Origin: Episyrphus balteatus
Lineage: Eukaryota > Arthropoda > Insecta > Diptera > Syrphidae
Direction of reading: 5' to 3'
DNA: 64,000 nucleotides
Assembly: GCF_945859705.1 (NCBI RefSeq)
Contig: NC_079137.1
Span: 56,948,552-57,012,551, forward strand
Shown: one piece after another, positions 35,763 through 48,399 of the stretch
Numbering within the stretch: the stretch's first letter is position 1
Layout: the number at the start of each line of letters is the position of its first letter
Translations under genes and position numbers: made by a program
The notes under the pieces: generated by a model
The model's database searches: none
What the model was told of the DNA's origin: nothing
What the model saw: the letters and a program-made list of their open reading frames with translations, nothing else

Positions 35763-37089
35763 TATTTTTTTTTAATTTTGCATACAAAACTGAAAAACAT
35801 TTTATTTTGTATTAAAGATTATGAAAAAGTAAAAATCGTGATCCTTTAATTTTTTTTTTGCAAAAATTCGATCGAAAAGAACAAACAAACGACTCGATGG
35901 GTATCTTATCTTTGTAAAGGTTTTTTGTTAAGAAAAAAATCACTCTTTATCAATTGAAGGGTCCATGAGAAAATAAGTCCATTTCAACTTATACCGAAAA
36001 AAACCCGCAATTTAAAATTTTACTTTCCATACAAATTTGTACTAAGGGCACATTATTTGTTAATTTTTTTAACAAGACTTAAATTTCTTTTGTAAAAGTA
36101 AAGACGCCATCTGTTTGTGCTCTGTAAATGCTACAAGACCTCATCATTAGCTTATATTTGACTAATGGACCCTTTTGGACCCTACAGTTGAAAATTTAAT
36201 TCTTGCTGTTTTCCATGTTCAAACATTAATATCTTGCTCATTTGCGTTAGGTAGTTGGGCCAATACAGGCTTTCGATCACCTTAATTCTGCACTTCAACA
36301 CACTTACATATATGTCATCAACTCTGACTAAAGCAAAATGTCTCTTTCTAGAGATTCGAAGTACTAATTTTTTTTTATTCTATTAAAATTTAGCAAGCTT
36401 TTATCTTCTTTTTTCCTTTTTTTACAAAATATCATTTTTTTCTACAGCCCTAACCCTTCCCTCCCAAAATTATTCCTAAGGGCATTACAATTTTGGTAAT
36501 TGCAATTGTGTACCAACCTTTTTCGATTTCAATTTTTATTAACCTTTACGAATCAATGAAAAGACCTAAACCTACCATTTATTTATAGCCTCAATGTATA
36601 TCCAAAGTTAAAAAAAAAAAAAATCAATCGAAGAGCAATAAATAATAAAATCAAAATTCACAAAAAAAAAAAAAAAAAAAAAAAACATAATTATAAGTTA
36701 CCTCCTTTGTATGATTTTCCAATGATGTATGAGGTGTAGCAATAAAATCGCCCAATACAAACTGAAAGCCAAAAAACTGTCGAAATTTCAACCCAATTCT
36801 CCTGAATCTCACACAAAAAAAAAACATGGCCCTCAAGTCGACCTAGATCTTCATCCTTAAACAATCTGTAATTATTTCACCTCCCTGTGATTACGGAAAT
36901 TCTCTTTACGCGTACTTTTTTTTTTTTCAAAGATTGTTGCAGCCCAAAAAATATAGGTGATCGCTTTTCATTTAAAATGAATCTTCTTTTTTAAAGCTCG
37001 TCAAGCCTGCCATAAAAATGAGTACCTACCAAAAGACTACACACATGTAGGTAACTCAAAATGGAACATCCTCTATATAAAATTAATCT
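35763..37089. other. intergenic stretch
   Basis: AT-rich, with a 25-base A run near 36661; nothing recognised. Confidence 0.4.
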
Positions 37090-37560
37090 CCGATATTAAT
37101 CGATTTGGTTCATCATGATCTTATTTGATATCAAATGAGTGGTGTGTGGCCATGGAAGAGGCTGGTAATCAACGTCAAAAAAAGACTCGGAGGCCGCCTC
37201 GAGGGACCCCAACATAATAATGCGATGCTTGGTTGAGGAATTCTCACCTCCTAAGGTCGTCATCATGATATTGTTTATGTGGAGTGGATGTTGCTCAAAA
37301 ATCTTTCTCTTTGATACCATTTTTGATTTTCAAGTTGAGAGAGTTGCGCTGAGGCCTCAAAGATGCCAAAGAGTGATGCAATGCAATCAATTTTACACCG
37401 ATTTGAGGTCTATAATTACTTTGACAGATTCACTTTATTAAATGCACCTGGGTTCGCGTTCGCGTTCGATATCTTCGATGGTTTTGTCTTATTCTTCTTC
37501 ATATCTTCAAACTGATGATGATGATGGTCAGCTGGATGTAAGACTCTGGACGGGTTGGAG
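37090..37560. promoter_or_regulatory. GC-richer island; candidate conserved non-coding DNA
   Basis: Contains GGAGGCCGCCTCGAGGGA (around 37190), TTCGCGTTCGCGTTCG near 37451 and GATGATGATGATGG. Overlapping short ORFs on both strands show no domains. Regulatory role inferred only. Confidence 0.25.
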
Positions 37561-38612
37561 TGAATTAATTTTTCCGTTTTGGGGAATTGGGTCAGTAAGT
37601 TTGTTTTTCATTTTTTTTTATATTTTTTGTTTATATTTTTGTTTTGATTTTTTTTTTTGTATCTTCATAAAGAACTTTTTAACTGCCGTTTTGTTGCAAT
37701 CCAAAACGCTCGCTGGTGTGTATAGTTAATGCCATATTGAGAAAGTGTGAACGATCCTTATTGAGTGATGCGTATAGATGTTCCACGGATGCCAGTGCTA
37801 ATTGCGCGCAATGGTCACTCGCAGTTGGTAGCTGTTGATGATGGTTAGGTATATAATAAAAAAGAAGAATCAAGTGCGAATGAAGTATGAATGACCCCTA
37901 AGACCATAAAAAGGAACACTGATAAGTTTCTATGGACGGGATGGGATAGTTGGAATAACTACAACACATCGGTACATAGTGCAAACACTTCAAGTAACAC
38001 ATTGCATTCGCCTTTTCTAATCTACAAAAATATTTCTATTGGCGTTTTTTTTCTAATGACACGTAACTAGAGAGGAAGATAAAGGCTTCATTATAAGGTA
38101 CCTACACCTCAAGTCAATATACAATGTAGAAGAATATGGTAGCGAAAAGAAATGGATTAAAGAGAAATAAGCTTTTAAAAACAAAACAGAAGTCAAATTT
38201 GAATACATTATTGTATTTTAGTAGATTTTAGATGAAAAATTTTGGAGGCAGACTTATTAAACTTTGTGTTTTGTATAGATCACTAAAAAAAATGACTATT
38301 TTTAAATAAAATTTAGTAAGGTCCAATTTATTGACTCTCTATTATATTTAAAGACGCCATAAAAATTTGAAAAATGTCAGATCACATATAAAGTTAAAAA
38401 TTTTGAACATATCAAAATAGAATAAAATATTGATGTATCCACTTTGCACGTTTTGTTTATGATCCATTTTTGATGTAGAAAATTTTGTTTACAATAGTCC
38501 ACTTATTTTCTATGAGAGGCTTACATCCGGACTACGTACTGGATATTTAAATTCTTAAGAAACTTGATTTTCTACTCAGTGTAACAAAATGATTTCGGTG
38601 TTATAGGGATTT

Positions 38613-38756
38613 TCATATATTTTGGAAGACGAATTTTCTTTGACGAAACATGTAAACACAAATAACAACTCCACATCCTAACGATACAGCCAACATTACA
38701 TAGCCTGCTTGGTTGCTTTTTATCAAACAGACTGAAAACAATACACCTGGTTCCAT
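38613..38756 (-). CDS. possible small exon with one transmembrane segment, unrecognised
   Basis: A 47-codon minus-strand frame from ATG (38756) to TGA (38613-38615). It encodes a hydrophobic stretch, GYVMLAVSLGCGVVICVYMF, followed by RQRK, as in a membrane helix with a cytoplasmic stop-transfer sequence. The bases just upstream on the minus strand (TTTGGTCAG) resemble a splice acceptor, so this could be a terminal exon or its relic. I cannot assign a family. A second frame here (38572-38772) reads WSDGTRC, slightly like Tc1 transposase WSDET, but the match does not continue. Confidence 0.25.
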   Translation of the reverse strand: MEPGVLFSVCLIKSNQAGYVMLAVSLGCGVVICVYMFRQRKFVFQNI

Positions 38757-38799
38757 CTGACCAAATGTCCAAATGCCAAAAATTCTATTCTGAATTAAA

Positions 38800-40298
38800 A
38801 AGAAATTGAACTTGCATGATTTTTGTATTTACTTTATTTTATTTTAAAAAGAAAAACGCCATCTTGAGGAATAAACTTAAACTGTACGTAAAACATCAGT
38901 ACGTACACAAACCATTGAACTTGACTGTGCGTAAAGTAAGTACGTACAAAGAACCATTAGCCTACATTATCGACTGGTAGTTGCATTTGATGATCAAAAT
39001 GCGTTGTTTCAATAACTGACAGACAGGTGTCGCTTTTCTTTTCAAATCAAATACTAACGGATTTGCGCGTGTATTCATGGACGGAGTTTATTGGTGCAGT
39101 TAAATAGATTATAACATTTTTAAATTAAATTTAATGCATGAATGTGTATGTGTATATTTCTATTGATTAAAAAAAAAGTAAAGAGCGGGTTGAGAAGAAC
39201 TGCCTGACATCTTAAAAATTAGCTTGGTGTACTTTGTATTGGCCGAACATTCGTAAAGTTAATGTAATAACACTTAATTTTGCATACAAAATTTAGGAGA
39301 ATATTTTAAATTCATTGACCGAATACGTAATTAACATTTATGTAGAAAGAATTAAAAAAAAAGAGTTCGCTGCTCAGCTCTTTTGTTTAAACGATGCAAA
39401 ATATGCTTACATTGAATACAGTTCTTACAGCTCTACTGTGGGCTAGAATGTTATTTTAGCAGGAATTAATTTAAAATTAAACCTTCCAATATTGCTTATT
39501 TATATATAATTTAGTCTTATTCGATAGATAAATGGACTAGCTATAATAATAATTGTTCATTCAAAATTGAGATCAAAATATTCATTGGCTATATAAAAAA
39601 AACAATCGAAAAGCAAGTTTTCGAAAAAACAAGGCCACTTTTTCCTCTTCCCATATATTCGTTTACTGAGTTTGTCTAAGGGATCGATTGTGAAAATTCT
39701 GCTAGTTTAATAAGTGATGTATCCAAATAAAGCATTTGCTAATAAATTGTTATATTATATTGAACTTTGTTACTAATATAAAACCGATTTCATATGAAAC
39801 GAATGTTTCTAAGCTTTTTAAAAAAAAGGCACACTCTAGAAATAATTTTAAAAAGTAGCTAGCCTATATCCTATATGGCTAGCCTATATCCTATATGGTT
39901 TTAGGTATATAAAACTATGTTCTAAAAGAGCAAACTTTTTTCGCTGTAACACTGTAAAATATTGAAAAAAAAAAAACACTTATGATGAAAACAATAAGTT
40001 GAATGTTGAATGTGAATGCATCAACATTTTACCTTCCATATTTAGTAAAAACAACTTTTGTTTTGCGTTCAATGAGACCATTTTCGAATTTGATGCGTTC
40101 AAACTTCAAAGAACTTAATTTTTTGTTTCTTGCCAATAGGTAATATCTGTTGTAATTGGAAAACCTTATTTAACATAATATTTCGTTTATTTTTGTTGTT
40201 GTTCTCATCTTTAGTGTCTGTTGTAGGTACCATAAAATTATAATCATTATTACATCATTCGACATCATCTTAATGCCTTTAACTTCAATTTTAAACTA
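38800..40298. other. intergenic stretch
   Basis: No gene recognised. Contains a solo copy of the dispersed word (39362-39388) and a direct repeat of CTAGCCTATATCCTATATGG near 39858-39898. Confidence 0.4.
39362..39388 (-). repeat. solo copy of dispersed word, GCTGCTCAGCTC variant
   Basis: Reads GAGTTCGCTGCTCAGC then TCTTTTGTTT after an A run. Nearly identical to the 13.36 kb copy. Confidence 0.65.
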
Positions 40299-40302
40299 TT
40301 AA

Positions 40303-40516
40303 CCCTCTGTAGGCACACATCTTTTTTTTGCGAATTTAATTTATACTTTTTCATGTCGATAGAACTTTTTTCGGTCTCACTATTTTATAGAAAATCATTT
40401 ATGAAACTGATGTAGAATATTCTGAATAATTCGAATATTGTATTCACAATTCAAAAAAATGTATTTTCACCCTTATAAAAACACTTTTTGTGACCACTCC
40501 GTGTGTCGACAGAGGG
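40303..40516. mobile_element. piggyBac-type MITE, 214 bp
   Basis: Ends CCCTCTGTAGGCACACA and, reverse complemented from the right, CCCTCTGTCGACACACG. TTAA flanks lie at 40299-40302 and 40517-40520. Too short to code. It shares CCCTCT with the 24.2 kb element but diverges inward, so it is a separate family. Confidence 0.9.
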
Positions 40517-41745
40517 TTAAGAGAATTTTTATAATTAATTCCAGCTAAAATATCGTTCTAGCCCATAGTGAGCTGTAGCGGACCAAATCAAAAAAATTTA
40601 AAAAAAATCTCAATCAGGTGCCAAAATAGTACTTAGCATTAGCTCTATTTAGGTCTTTTGTTGTTTGGTCAAAGAAATGTTTCGTTTCAAATTTTATCAT
40701 CTTTTCGAGAAAAACATTCACCATTAGATTCAATGGTAGAGTATTGACTTTTAACTCGTTAAATCTCCGAATTCACTTTATGTGACTTGGTTCGCTTCAG
40801 CTTTAAGTCCTCTATATGAGTCATTATATAAAAAGATGGGCTTAAGCTCTTTTCTTACTTTTCACTACATTTTCTTGAGATCTAGGTATTTCAAGAAAAT
40901 GAGATCGATTACAAAAAAAATGTTTACAAAAGTAAGACAAGAGCTTCTTTAGCTTTTTTTTGCATACTTTATGTTTAAATCAAAGAAATCAAAATTTTAA
41001 GTGAAACAACTAAAATGGACATGGACCTGTGACAGCAACTTACAGAATTTTATTTAGGGCAGTGGCGTAGCTACCGCTGTATCAGCTGTATCCATGTAAC
41101 AGGGCCCCCGAGATATAGGGGCAACCAAAAAATTGTGTATTAAAAATTTTCTGATAACCAGTTTTTGTACATTGTGTCTTTGAGATAGATTTTTTTGTGT
41201 CTCAAAAAAATAATGTAAGTAACATTTTACAAACCTACGATTATTGTGTTTGAAATAATTATAAACACAATGACTAAGAGAAAGAAAGAATTTTCTTTTG
41301 GGAAGTGAGACATGTTTTTAAAAGTAAAAGCAGGAACATAACATGAGTTGGCAGAAGTAATTAAGTAAGAATTTCAAATTCGGAATCGTATTTTAAAGTC
41401 AACGCTTACTATTGCCGCCTGGATATTTCGATGGGTCAAAATCAACAATGATTTTAGTGCCTTCGTAACCTGAATATTGTGTTCGACACATTAGAAGCAG
41501 ATAAACTATTTCCGTTGATTTAATAAAACAAGGATCAACAAAATTGGTAGAAAAAAACCTCCTGTTTTTAATTTTTTTTTGTTTGTCAGTAATTGTAGCT
41601 TTTACGATGCGATTTTGTAGCTCAAATCTTTTTGAAATATTTAAGGTTTTATAAATTAAAGTTAGAGCTCAAAAGTAAGCTTTCATAATACAAAAAAACT
41701 CAAAATTCTAAAAATTTTTACACTGAGATTAATCGCTTACATCCC

Positions 41746-43374
41746 CAGGGGCGTATACAGGTTTACTTCTTGGGGGGGGGGGGTCATGCCAAAATTTTTG
41801 GCACAACAATTTTGATAGGTGGAAAATGTGATAGTTGAATCGAACAAAAACAGAATGTGATTCGTTTGCTTCCATTGAATAATTTGCCTAAAAGCAACTA
41901 TGTATATATTTTTTCCGCTAGCCTAAAGTAATTTTAAAAGTTACAATAAAAAATAAAATCTTTTTATATGTAATAAACAGTGGTAACTTTTGAATTAAAA
42001 GTCTTCTTAACCTCAGGCAAACGAATCGCATTTGAAAATAATTTTGTTTTTTAATTTTGTTTTAAAATTGAATGAAAAAATTTAGTTTCGAGTTTGATAC
42101 ACCAAATTGAGCTAAGAAAAAACTTAAAAGAAAATAAAGTTTCTTCTTTGTTTTATATACTGATGAAAATGACACTCGGTTTCGTGTCTACACGGTGCTA
42201 TTACACCTTAAAGATAATTTTTGAATAAATTACCTCAGTACAGACAAAATTAAAAATTAATTGTCTAATTTTTGTTTTAAATAATTTTTTGTTGTATTGT
42301 TTTCGTATTAGAAGTGACACAAAAATGTAAAATTTTCGGGGTGGTCGTGAATTTTTTTTTGTTATAACTTAAACAGTTTTGGGCGTGCAAAAAAAAAAAC
42401 ATAATATAAATGTAAATTTAGATTTGTACAAAAATTATGATAAGATTCTTTCGGTTAGATGAACCTTAATCGAGAAAAAAAATGTAATATTGACGACTAT
42501 CTCCGAAAATTTTACCTACATTTTGTCGTTGAAAACTTTTTATTCGGAAACATTTAAAAAAAAAAAAAAGAGAATGAGTTTTTCTACAAAACAAGACAAA
42601 ACAATCTTTTCTACAACAAATGGAAGCCGAGAAAATCACAAAAAGGCATCAAAATGGCGGCCAAAATTTTTTTTTGTAAAAATGTACTTATTTATGAAAT
42701 ATCAATGCTTTCCGAATATTCTCAGATGATTCAATTATGTAGTTATAGTAAGAAACTGAGATTTTTGCCAAAAATTGAACAAACCTCAAAAAACTTCAGT
42801 TCTGCAAGATTTCAGCCTGTCCCTATTTTTTCCATTTGCTTCATAGTAAAATGTCTCTATTCACTGGACTAAAATTATAGTTTGCCTTAAAACGCGATTG
42901 AAGATTGAGTAATGTATGAAAATCGATGAGTTATTGAGGATTAATCCGTTTATTTTTATAGGAAAAATTGCTCTAATGATGATTTTTTTTTTAAATACCC
43001 AATTCAATTTTTTTTAAAGCTCTAAATATGTATTCTTGTTCGGATTTTAAATCTACACAAAACTCTACAGCAGAACTCAACTTAGTGTCTGTCAATTTGT
43101 AATATTATCGAACTAATGAAAATAATCCTAATCCAGCATAGCATTCGCTAAAAATATGATCGCATCCCCAAAAAATGGTAAAATAGGTTGTTTGAATACC
43201 AAAAATTTTTTTCACTTTTCATTTTCGTTCATGTTCTAAAACTTCAATATTTTGAAAACGGTCTTTCTTAAAGAAATTGAGTATAACATAACAATTTCTT
43301 GTTTAAGTTTTGAGTTCTTGGGGGGGGGGGGGGGGGGCATGACCCCGTGACCCCCCCCCTTGTATACGCCGTTG
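41746..43374. mobile_element. nested hAT-type element with poly-G tracts (1629 bp)
   Basis: Left end CAGGGGCGTATACAGG; right end, reverse complemented, CAACGGCGTATACAAG. The 8-bp duplication is a perfect TACATCCC (41738-41745 and 43375-43382). G runs of 12 (41772-41783) and 18 (43320-43337) lie near the ends, each next to GTCATGCC or its complement. No transposase is visible; ORFs at 42490-42729 and 42654-42872 are not recognised. Confidence 0.92.
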
Positions 43375-43944
43375 TACATCCCCGATTTTGTAGAAAACTA
43401 TCCGAGCTACAAAATCGATATTTTAGCATTTCATCTGGATCTCAAATTCAAATTTCTACCAAAACAATTTTTTTTTATTTCGCATTTTTTGGACTTTGAA
43501 AGGTGTCTTTTGAGCTAACTTTTATTAACAAAAACATTTTATGCAACAAATTCTCATTTAACTAGCTACAATTTCTGGGGAAATGTTTTTTTTATTCCGC
43601 CATAAGGCTAAATTATTGGTTATCGAAGTGTATATTCTTGTTTAAAATTTATCTGAGGTTTGTTGACCCTTCCGGTTACCAGGACAGCTGAAAAATCATT
43701 TTTCAAGCCAAAATAAAAAAATATCTCACAACAACTATGGGACATTGATGGTTATCGGACTTATCGATTTTATCCATAAAAGCGAAAAATCTTGATCTTG
43801 TTCAGCTATGGAAGATTTAATCAGCGAATTTGCTGAAAGACAAGAAAAGTACTACTTTGAAAAGTTTTGGTGCAATGAAAATTATTGAACTAAGTGTTTT
43901 AGTTTAAAAAAAAGCTTGTTAAGCTGTGTCCAAAGCCCAGTAAG

Positions 43945-44565
43945 AGTAGATGAAAAATTTTCAAAGAAAGGAACAAATTTGTAACAGGCTGATTTTTGGT
44001 ATACAGCTTGGTATTAAGATGTTTTACAATTTGTGAAAAGTCCTGAAGTTTTCTTTGTCTGCTAGTCCCGTTATAAGGGGTCAAAGCTCACTACATTTTT
44101 TATTTCAAAAAACTGTAAGTTTTAGACAAAAATTACGTTCTACAAAATTGTAGCTGAGGTTATTTTATAAAAAATTGTCTTATAAAGTTTTCTTTGTATC
44201 ACCTACCGTTTAGAAATAACAACATGTGAAACTATCCCATGTAATTTGATTAAAATAACAAATGTAAAATATCAAGAAAAACATATGAGAGTTTGGAGTG
44301 ATATAATTTCTAAACGGTGCGTGATACAAGAAAACTTTATATAGCATTTTTTTGTTAAATAACCTCAGCTACAATTTTGCGGAACATAATTTTTGTCTAA
44401 AACCTACCGTTTTAAAAATAAAAAATGCTGTGACCTTTGATTCCTTATAATGGGACTATAGGACAGACGAAACTTCAGGACTTTCCACAGATTGTAAAAT
44501 ACCCTTACACCAAGCTGTATAAAAAAAATTAGCCTGTTACAAATTTTTTCCTTGAAAAAATCTAT
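43945..44565. repeat. large internal inverted repeat in the outer hAT element
   Basis: The left arm (about 43945-44225) and right arm (about 44298-44565) are inverted copies around a spacer of about 70 bp. Matching words include AAAGTCCTGAAGTTT, AATTGTAGCTGAGGTTATTT, CCGTTTAGAAAT and ATACAGCTTGGT with their complements. The predicted RNA or single-strand DNA hairpin would be about 270 bp long. Confidence 0.85.
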
Positions 44566-44656
44566 TTCTCCGGGGCTATAAGTCTGAGATGGAAGGGCCC
44601 CCAACAAAATTTGGATACAGGGCCCCCAAAGGGCTAGCTACGCCACTGATTTAGGG

Positions 44657-45592
44657 TACAATTTAAACGAATTAGAGTCAGACATATTTGATGGCATCCT
44701 GGAGCAGAAAAAAAAGAACAGTTTTTTAAGAGTTTCATAAGCATTCTTCTCTTTTTAAAAATTTTTGTATGCAAACACTATGTCTTCGAGTTCAATAACT
44801 GCTCTAAATTTGTCATGAGTTTTTAAATGATTTTCAATTTCATAAAAATTCACGAAAAATACAGGCTACTCTTATAAATCTTATGTTTTTGGTCATAAAC
44901 AAAAACATAAACATAAACTGTGGTAACTAACTTCAACTGCCACATTTTCTTGATGAAAATCATAATAAAATTCTAGATCTTATAAGAAATAGGAGCAATA
45001 TAATTCTAATTTAATCCCTTGAACAAAACTAAGAGATAAAAATGTAATATTATTCAGAAAAAAAGACATGATTTATCACTTTTTAAACAAAAATTTTTGT
45101 TATGCCAAATTTATAGTTAAACAGTACCATTTCAATGTTTAAGAAAAAGTGACTATGTATCTGCAATTAAGGTGCCCAAAATACTGCAAGCATACATTAA
45201 AATAAAAACTTTTAAGTCAAAGTGAAGAAGAACAAAACCAAACGAAGCAAAGTGAAAACAAAAACCTGAAAATTTCAAAAATAAATTTCAAAAAACAGTA
45301 AAAATTTTAGTTTCGTTTTTTTTTTTTTTTATTTACAAAAATTTCTATAATACAAACTACATTTTCTTAAAAACTAGAAGCAAAACAAACAAACCGGAAG
45401 ACAATGATCCTTAAACTCTAAAAACCTTACCCAATAAGTTCTTAAATCACTACAAAAAAATTATAATAATGGAAGACAATGATACTTATAAAACTAAAAC
45501 GGTTCTTACAAACTAAACAGAAAGTTTTTCTCTAATAAAAATTGTTGTTTCTCTTTTTTTGTTGCTATCACAGTTAAATTAACACAAATAAA
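44657..45592. other. intergenic stretch
   Basis: AT-rich; no gene recognised. A 15-base T run at 45316-45330 would be a poly(A) run for the minus-strand decayed gene that follows. Confidence 0.4.
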
Positions 45593-46334
45593 TTAATTTT
45601 TTGATTTGTTTTTTTTAAAGCTTTTTTGAATCCGTTTTGACAAAAAAAAACGTTGGGTCGAACGCTGCTTTGCCATGGATTTGTGTTTTTCAACGAAGTC
45701 AATTTCAAGTTCCGGTCCGAAAATATGCTCTAAATGATCTTGTTGTTAGTTTTGTGCTATGTTAAGAACATCATCTTCTTCGATCGAAATTGTCAGCTTC
45801 TTCCGTTGTGGATGCACTGCTGTAACCATGGTTTGGTTTAGACAGCACAGCCGTGTTTTTTGAAGACAAGTCTTGGCCTCATCATCAGTCTTGAAAATTC
45901 GTATGGGCATTGTTATATTAGTCAACTGAATAACAAACCATCATCGTCCTGAGGAAAGATCCTTTTCAGCAAATCGATGCGATGAACCAGAGTTCGAAGG
46001 CTGAGTTGTGTAGGTTTTTTTTCTTCAGAGAGATTATTTGGTATGATGTCTTTTCAGTTACTAAGTCACTAGGATGGTGTCTCAATGCTCCTTCCCGATT
46101 GTGTGCTTGGATATCTTCGCCAACAAAAATTGACCAAACTATAGAATAGAGTCAAGTGTTAAACGTAAGTAATCGGCACTGTTGAGCAACCTGCGGTCCT
46201 AAGACCCAGGATGTTCCTCGGATGAACGATGCACTTTGAGTGTACAATTTTCGAAAATATTCCCGAGTATTTATACCAACGACGATAGTCACCCCCACCA
46301 CTGTGCAAGGTCCTTTTTTTCCTACTTTCCACAT
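45593..46334 (-). pseudogene. decayed minus-strand coding region, unknown family
   Basis: Reading down the minus strand, protein-like sequence continues through three frames. From 46334, GPQVAQQCRLLTFNT hits a TGA at 46152. The same frame goes on (FVGEDIQAHNREGALRHH) to about 46015. A shifted frame reads LVHRIDLLKRIFPQDDDG to about 45925. A third reads PIRIFKTDDEAKTC and PELEIDFVEKHKS, crosses a TAA at 45746-45748, and ends in a lysine-rich tail at 45593. That makes two frameshifts and two stops in about 245 codons. Composition is far less AT-biased than in chance ORFs nearby, and acidic and basic residues are clustered as in real proteins. A T run at 45316-45330, a poly(A) run on this strand, hints at a retroposed copy. 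I do not recognise the protein. Sequencing error could mimic one shift, but hardly all four lesions. Confidence 0.55.
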
Positions 46335-48399
46335 AGTTTTAGTATTTTTTTGTTGTTGTTCTTGTTCACAGCAAGATCCTTATCGGATAGTTTTCCATTA
46401 TTCACCCTCTTTTCTTTGCGTGAGCCGATCACAAAAATTTCAATAGGAATCGGAGAAAAAGGGACAGGGATGCTGTTTGTTTTGTGTGTGAGAGTGTTTT
46501 GAATACCAATAGGGATGGAAAAAGTTAGAGAAACTGTTGCACCATAGGAGGTTGTAAGTATGGGCAGGTAGGTAGGCACAGGGTACCTGTTTTATGACTT
46601 GAATATATATTTTTAACACAATTTTTATTATCATGCCACACCAAGCCAAGCCAAGCCAAGTTGTCTAAAATATACGTAATAGATTTATAGGAAATTTAAT
46701 TTTGAAGGAGCTATTTTTTTGGAGGATCTTGATGGAACGTGCTCTCTGGTGGGTATTCTTTTTGATAAAAATCTTTATCATCAGAAATAAACATTGATGA
46801 CACTTGACACTATATGAGGCTCGTGTGAGGAATTTTTTTAGTATGATCCTTTACATTATGAATTTATGAGGAAAGACATAAAACTAATTTTTTTTTAACG
46901 TAAAAGAATTAAAAGACATTGATTTTTTTTAATTTTAATTTTTATGGGTAATAAAGGAAACGATTGTGTAAAGATGATTTTTTGTCAGGAAATGGAAAAA
47001 CATGGCGATATAACTTTCATTTTTTTAATTTATAAAATAAAATAAAAATACAAAACAAAATAAACTGTTTTGGAACGTTTTTTAGTTTCTTTGTATTGCC
47101 TGGTTGATTAAGTGCGATTTGTTTGATTTGATTTATATAGGTAGCTATTTAGAAAATTGTTTGATAAAAGGCAAAACAAAAAAAAAAATATTTAGAATTT
47201 AGATAATAGATAATATGACGAAGGCTTGGTTTTCCAAAGAAAATAAAATAAAAGTAAGAACTTAGTGAATTAACTCCGAATCAATGCTTTTAGTGTCATT
47301 AATTAGTTTGTTTGGGCTTTCTTCCTTCACCTTCCACAGAAAAAAACTGTGGCTTGAATTATTTGGGGCTGATTTTAACAACAAATTAGAATTGACTTTC
47401 AAGGAACTATCATTTTTATACGTTTATCAAAAATAATGAAAAACTTACATTATGAGTAGCTACCTATGTTAATTTTCTTTGGTTTACTTCTCTTTGCTTG
47501 ACAGTTATTCTTATTATTTTAATCTTGACGGACTTACAGTTGTCATAAAATATTCAAACGTTTCAAAAATTCGAACGGAGTTTAAGACCTATTGGTTAAA
47601 AAAAATACTGTATTCTCAAGCATTAGTGAGGACAAATTCTACAACAAATTCTGCAATTCTTCATCGACTTTAAAGCTTGTAACAGAATGGAGTCTAACTG
47701 TCAAACTGAGTATCGGAACGATATTGGAGCTGAAGGTATCTTGTTTTTAGGTAAAATTTGAAAAAATAATACCTATAGGACGTGGAGTAATGTAAGTTAA
47801 ATATCATTTAACTTTGATCTTGAAAAATGAAAGATATGGAAGTGAATGGTTTGATGATTTTTTGGAACTATGTTTTCGACTTATATTTTCTTAAAAATAG
47901 CACACCAACGCGTGTTTTTTTTTTTTGTAAGAAATTTTGTACACTACACATTACAAAAAACACTTTTTGTTTTAAACCACTCTAACGATTTTTAAATTTT
48001 ATTTTACAAAAACCCCTTTTTATACAAGAAATCAAATGGCATACTAAGTTGGTCAAAAATAATTTGAACAAATGTTTAAGTAATTTCAATATTTTTTAAT
48101 AAGAAAATAAAAAAAAAAAATTAATAACTCTAAAAACCTATTCCATTGGAGTTACCTTAACTGTTTAAACAGTTGTGCATTTTTTTTCGTTGAAAATTCT
48201 TATTTTTATTCCATACACATATTTCAAAGCATTAGCCCACTGTGTCAAATATGAGAAAAATGAGATAAAATTGTTAAAATTTATTAAAAATCTACTTGGA
48301 ATGCAACAATTAGGAATTGACATTATTTAATGGCATCAAATTACATCCTGGTAAAATCAAATAACAAAAGTGGAAAACTATGGAATTTAAACCAAGTTC
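46335..48399. other. intergenic stretch
   Basis: No gene recognised. Four CCAAG units repeat near 46642-46661. The ORF at 47479-47673 has no recognisable features. Confidence 0.4.

Larger units (their letters stand above)
41060..44648. mobile_element. hAT-type element (3589 bp) containing a second hAT
   Basis: Perfect 14-bp ends CAGTGGCGTAGCTA in inverted orientation, and a perfect 8-bp target duplication ATTTAGGG (41052-41059 and 44649-44656). Both ends carry GGGCCCCC words further in. Removing the nested element (41746-43374 plus one duplication) leaves about 1.95 kb. No transposase frame is apparent; short ORFs at 43899-44084 and 44404-44607 lie in the two arms of an internal inverted repeat. 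Non-autonomous or decayed. Confidence 0.93.

Noticed and set aside
38572..38772. Tc1-like transposase fragment suggested by WSDGTRC
   Set aside because: Only a few residues resemble the motif. The following sequence lacks the GG-SVMVWG block, and another frame on the same strand looks more protein-like.
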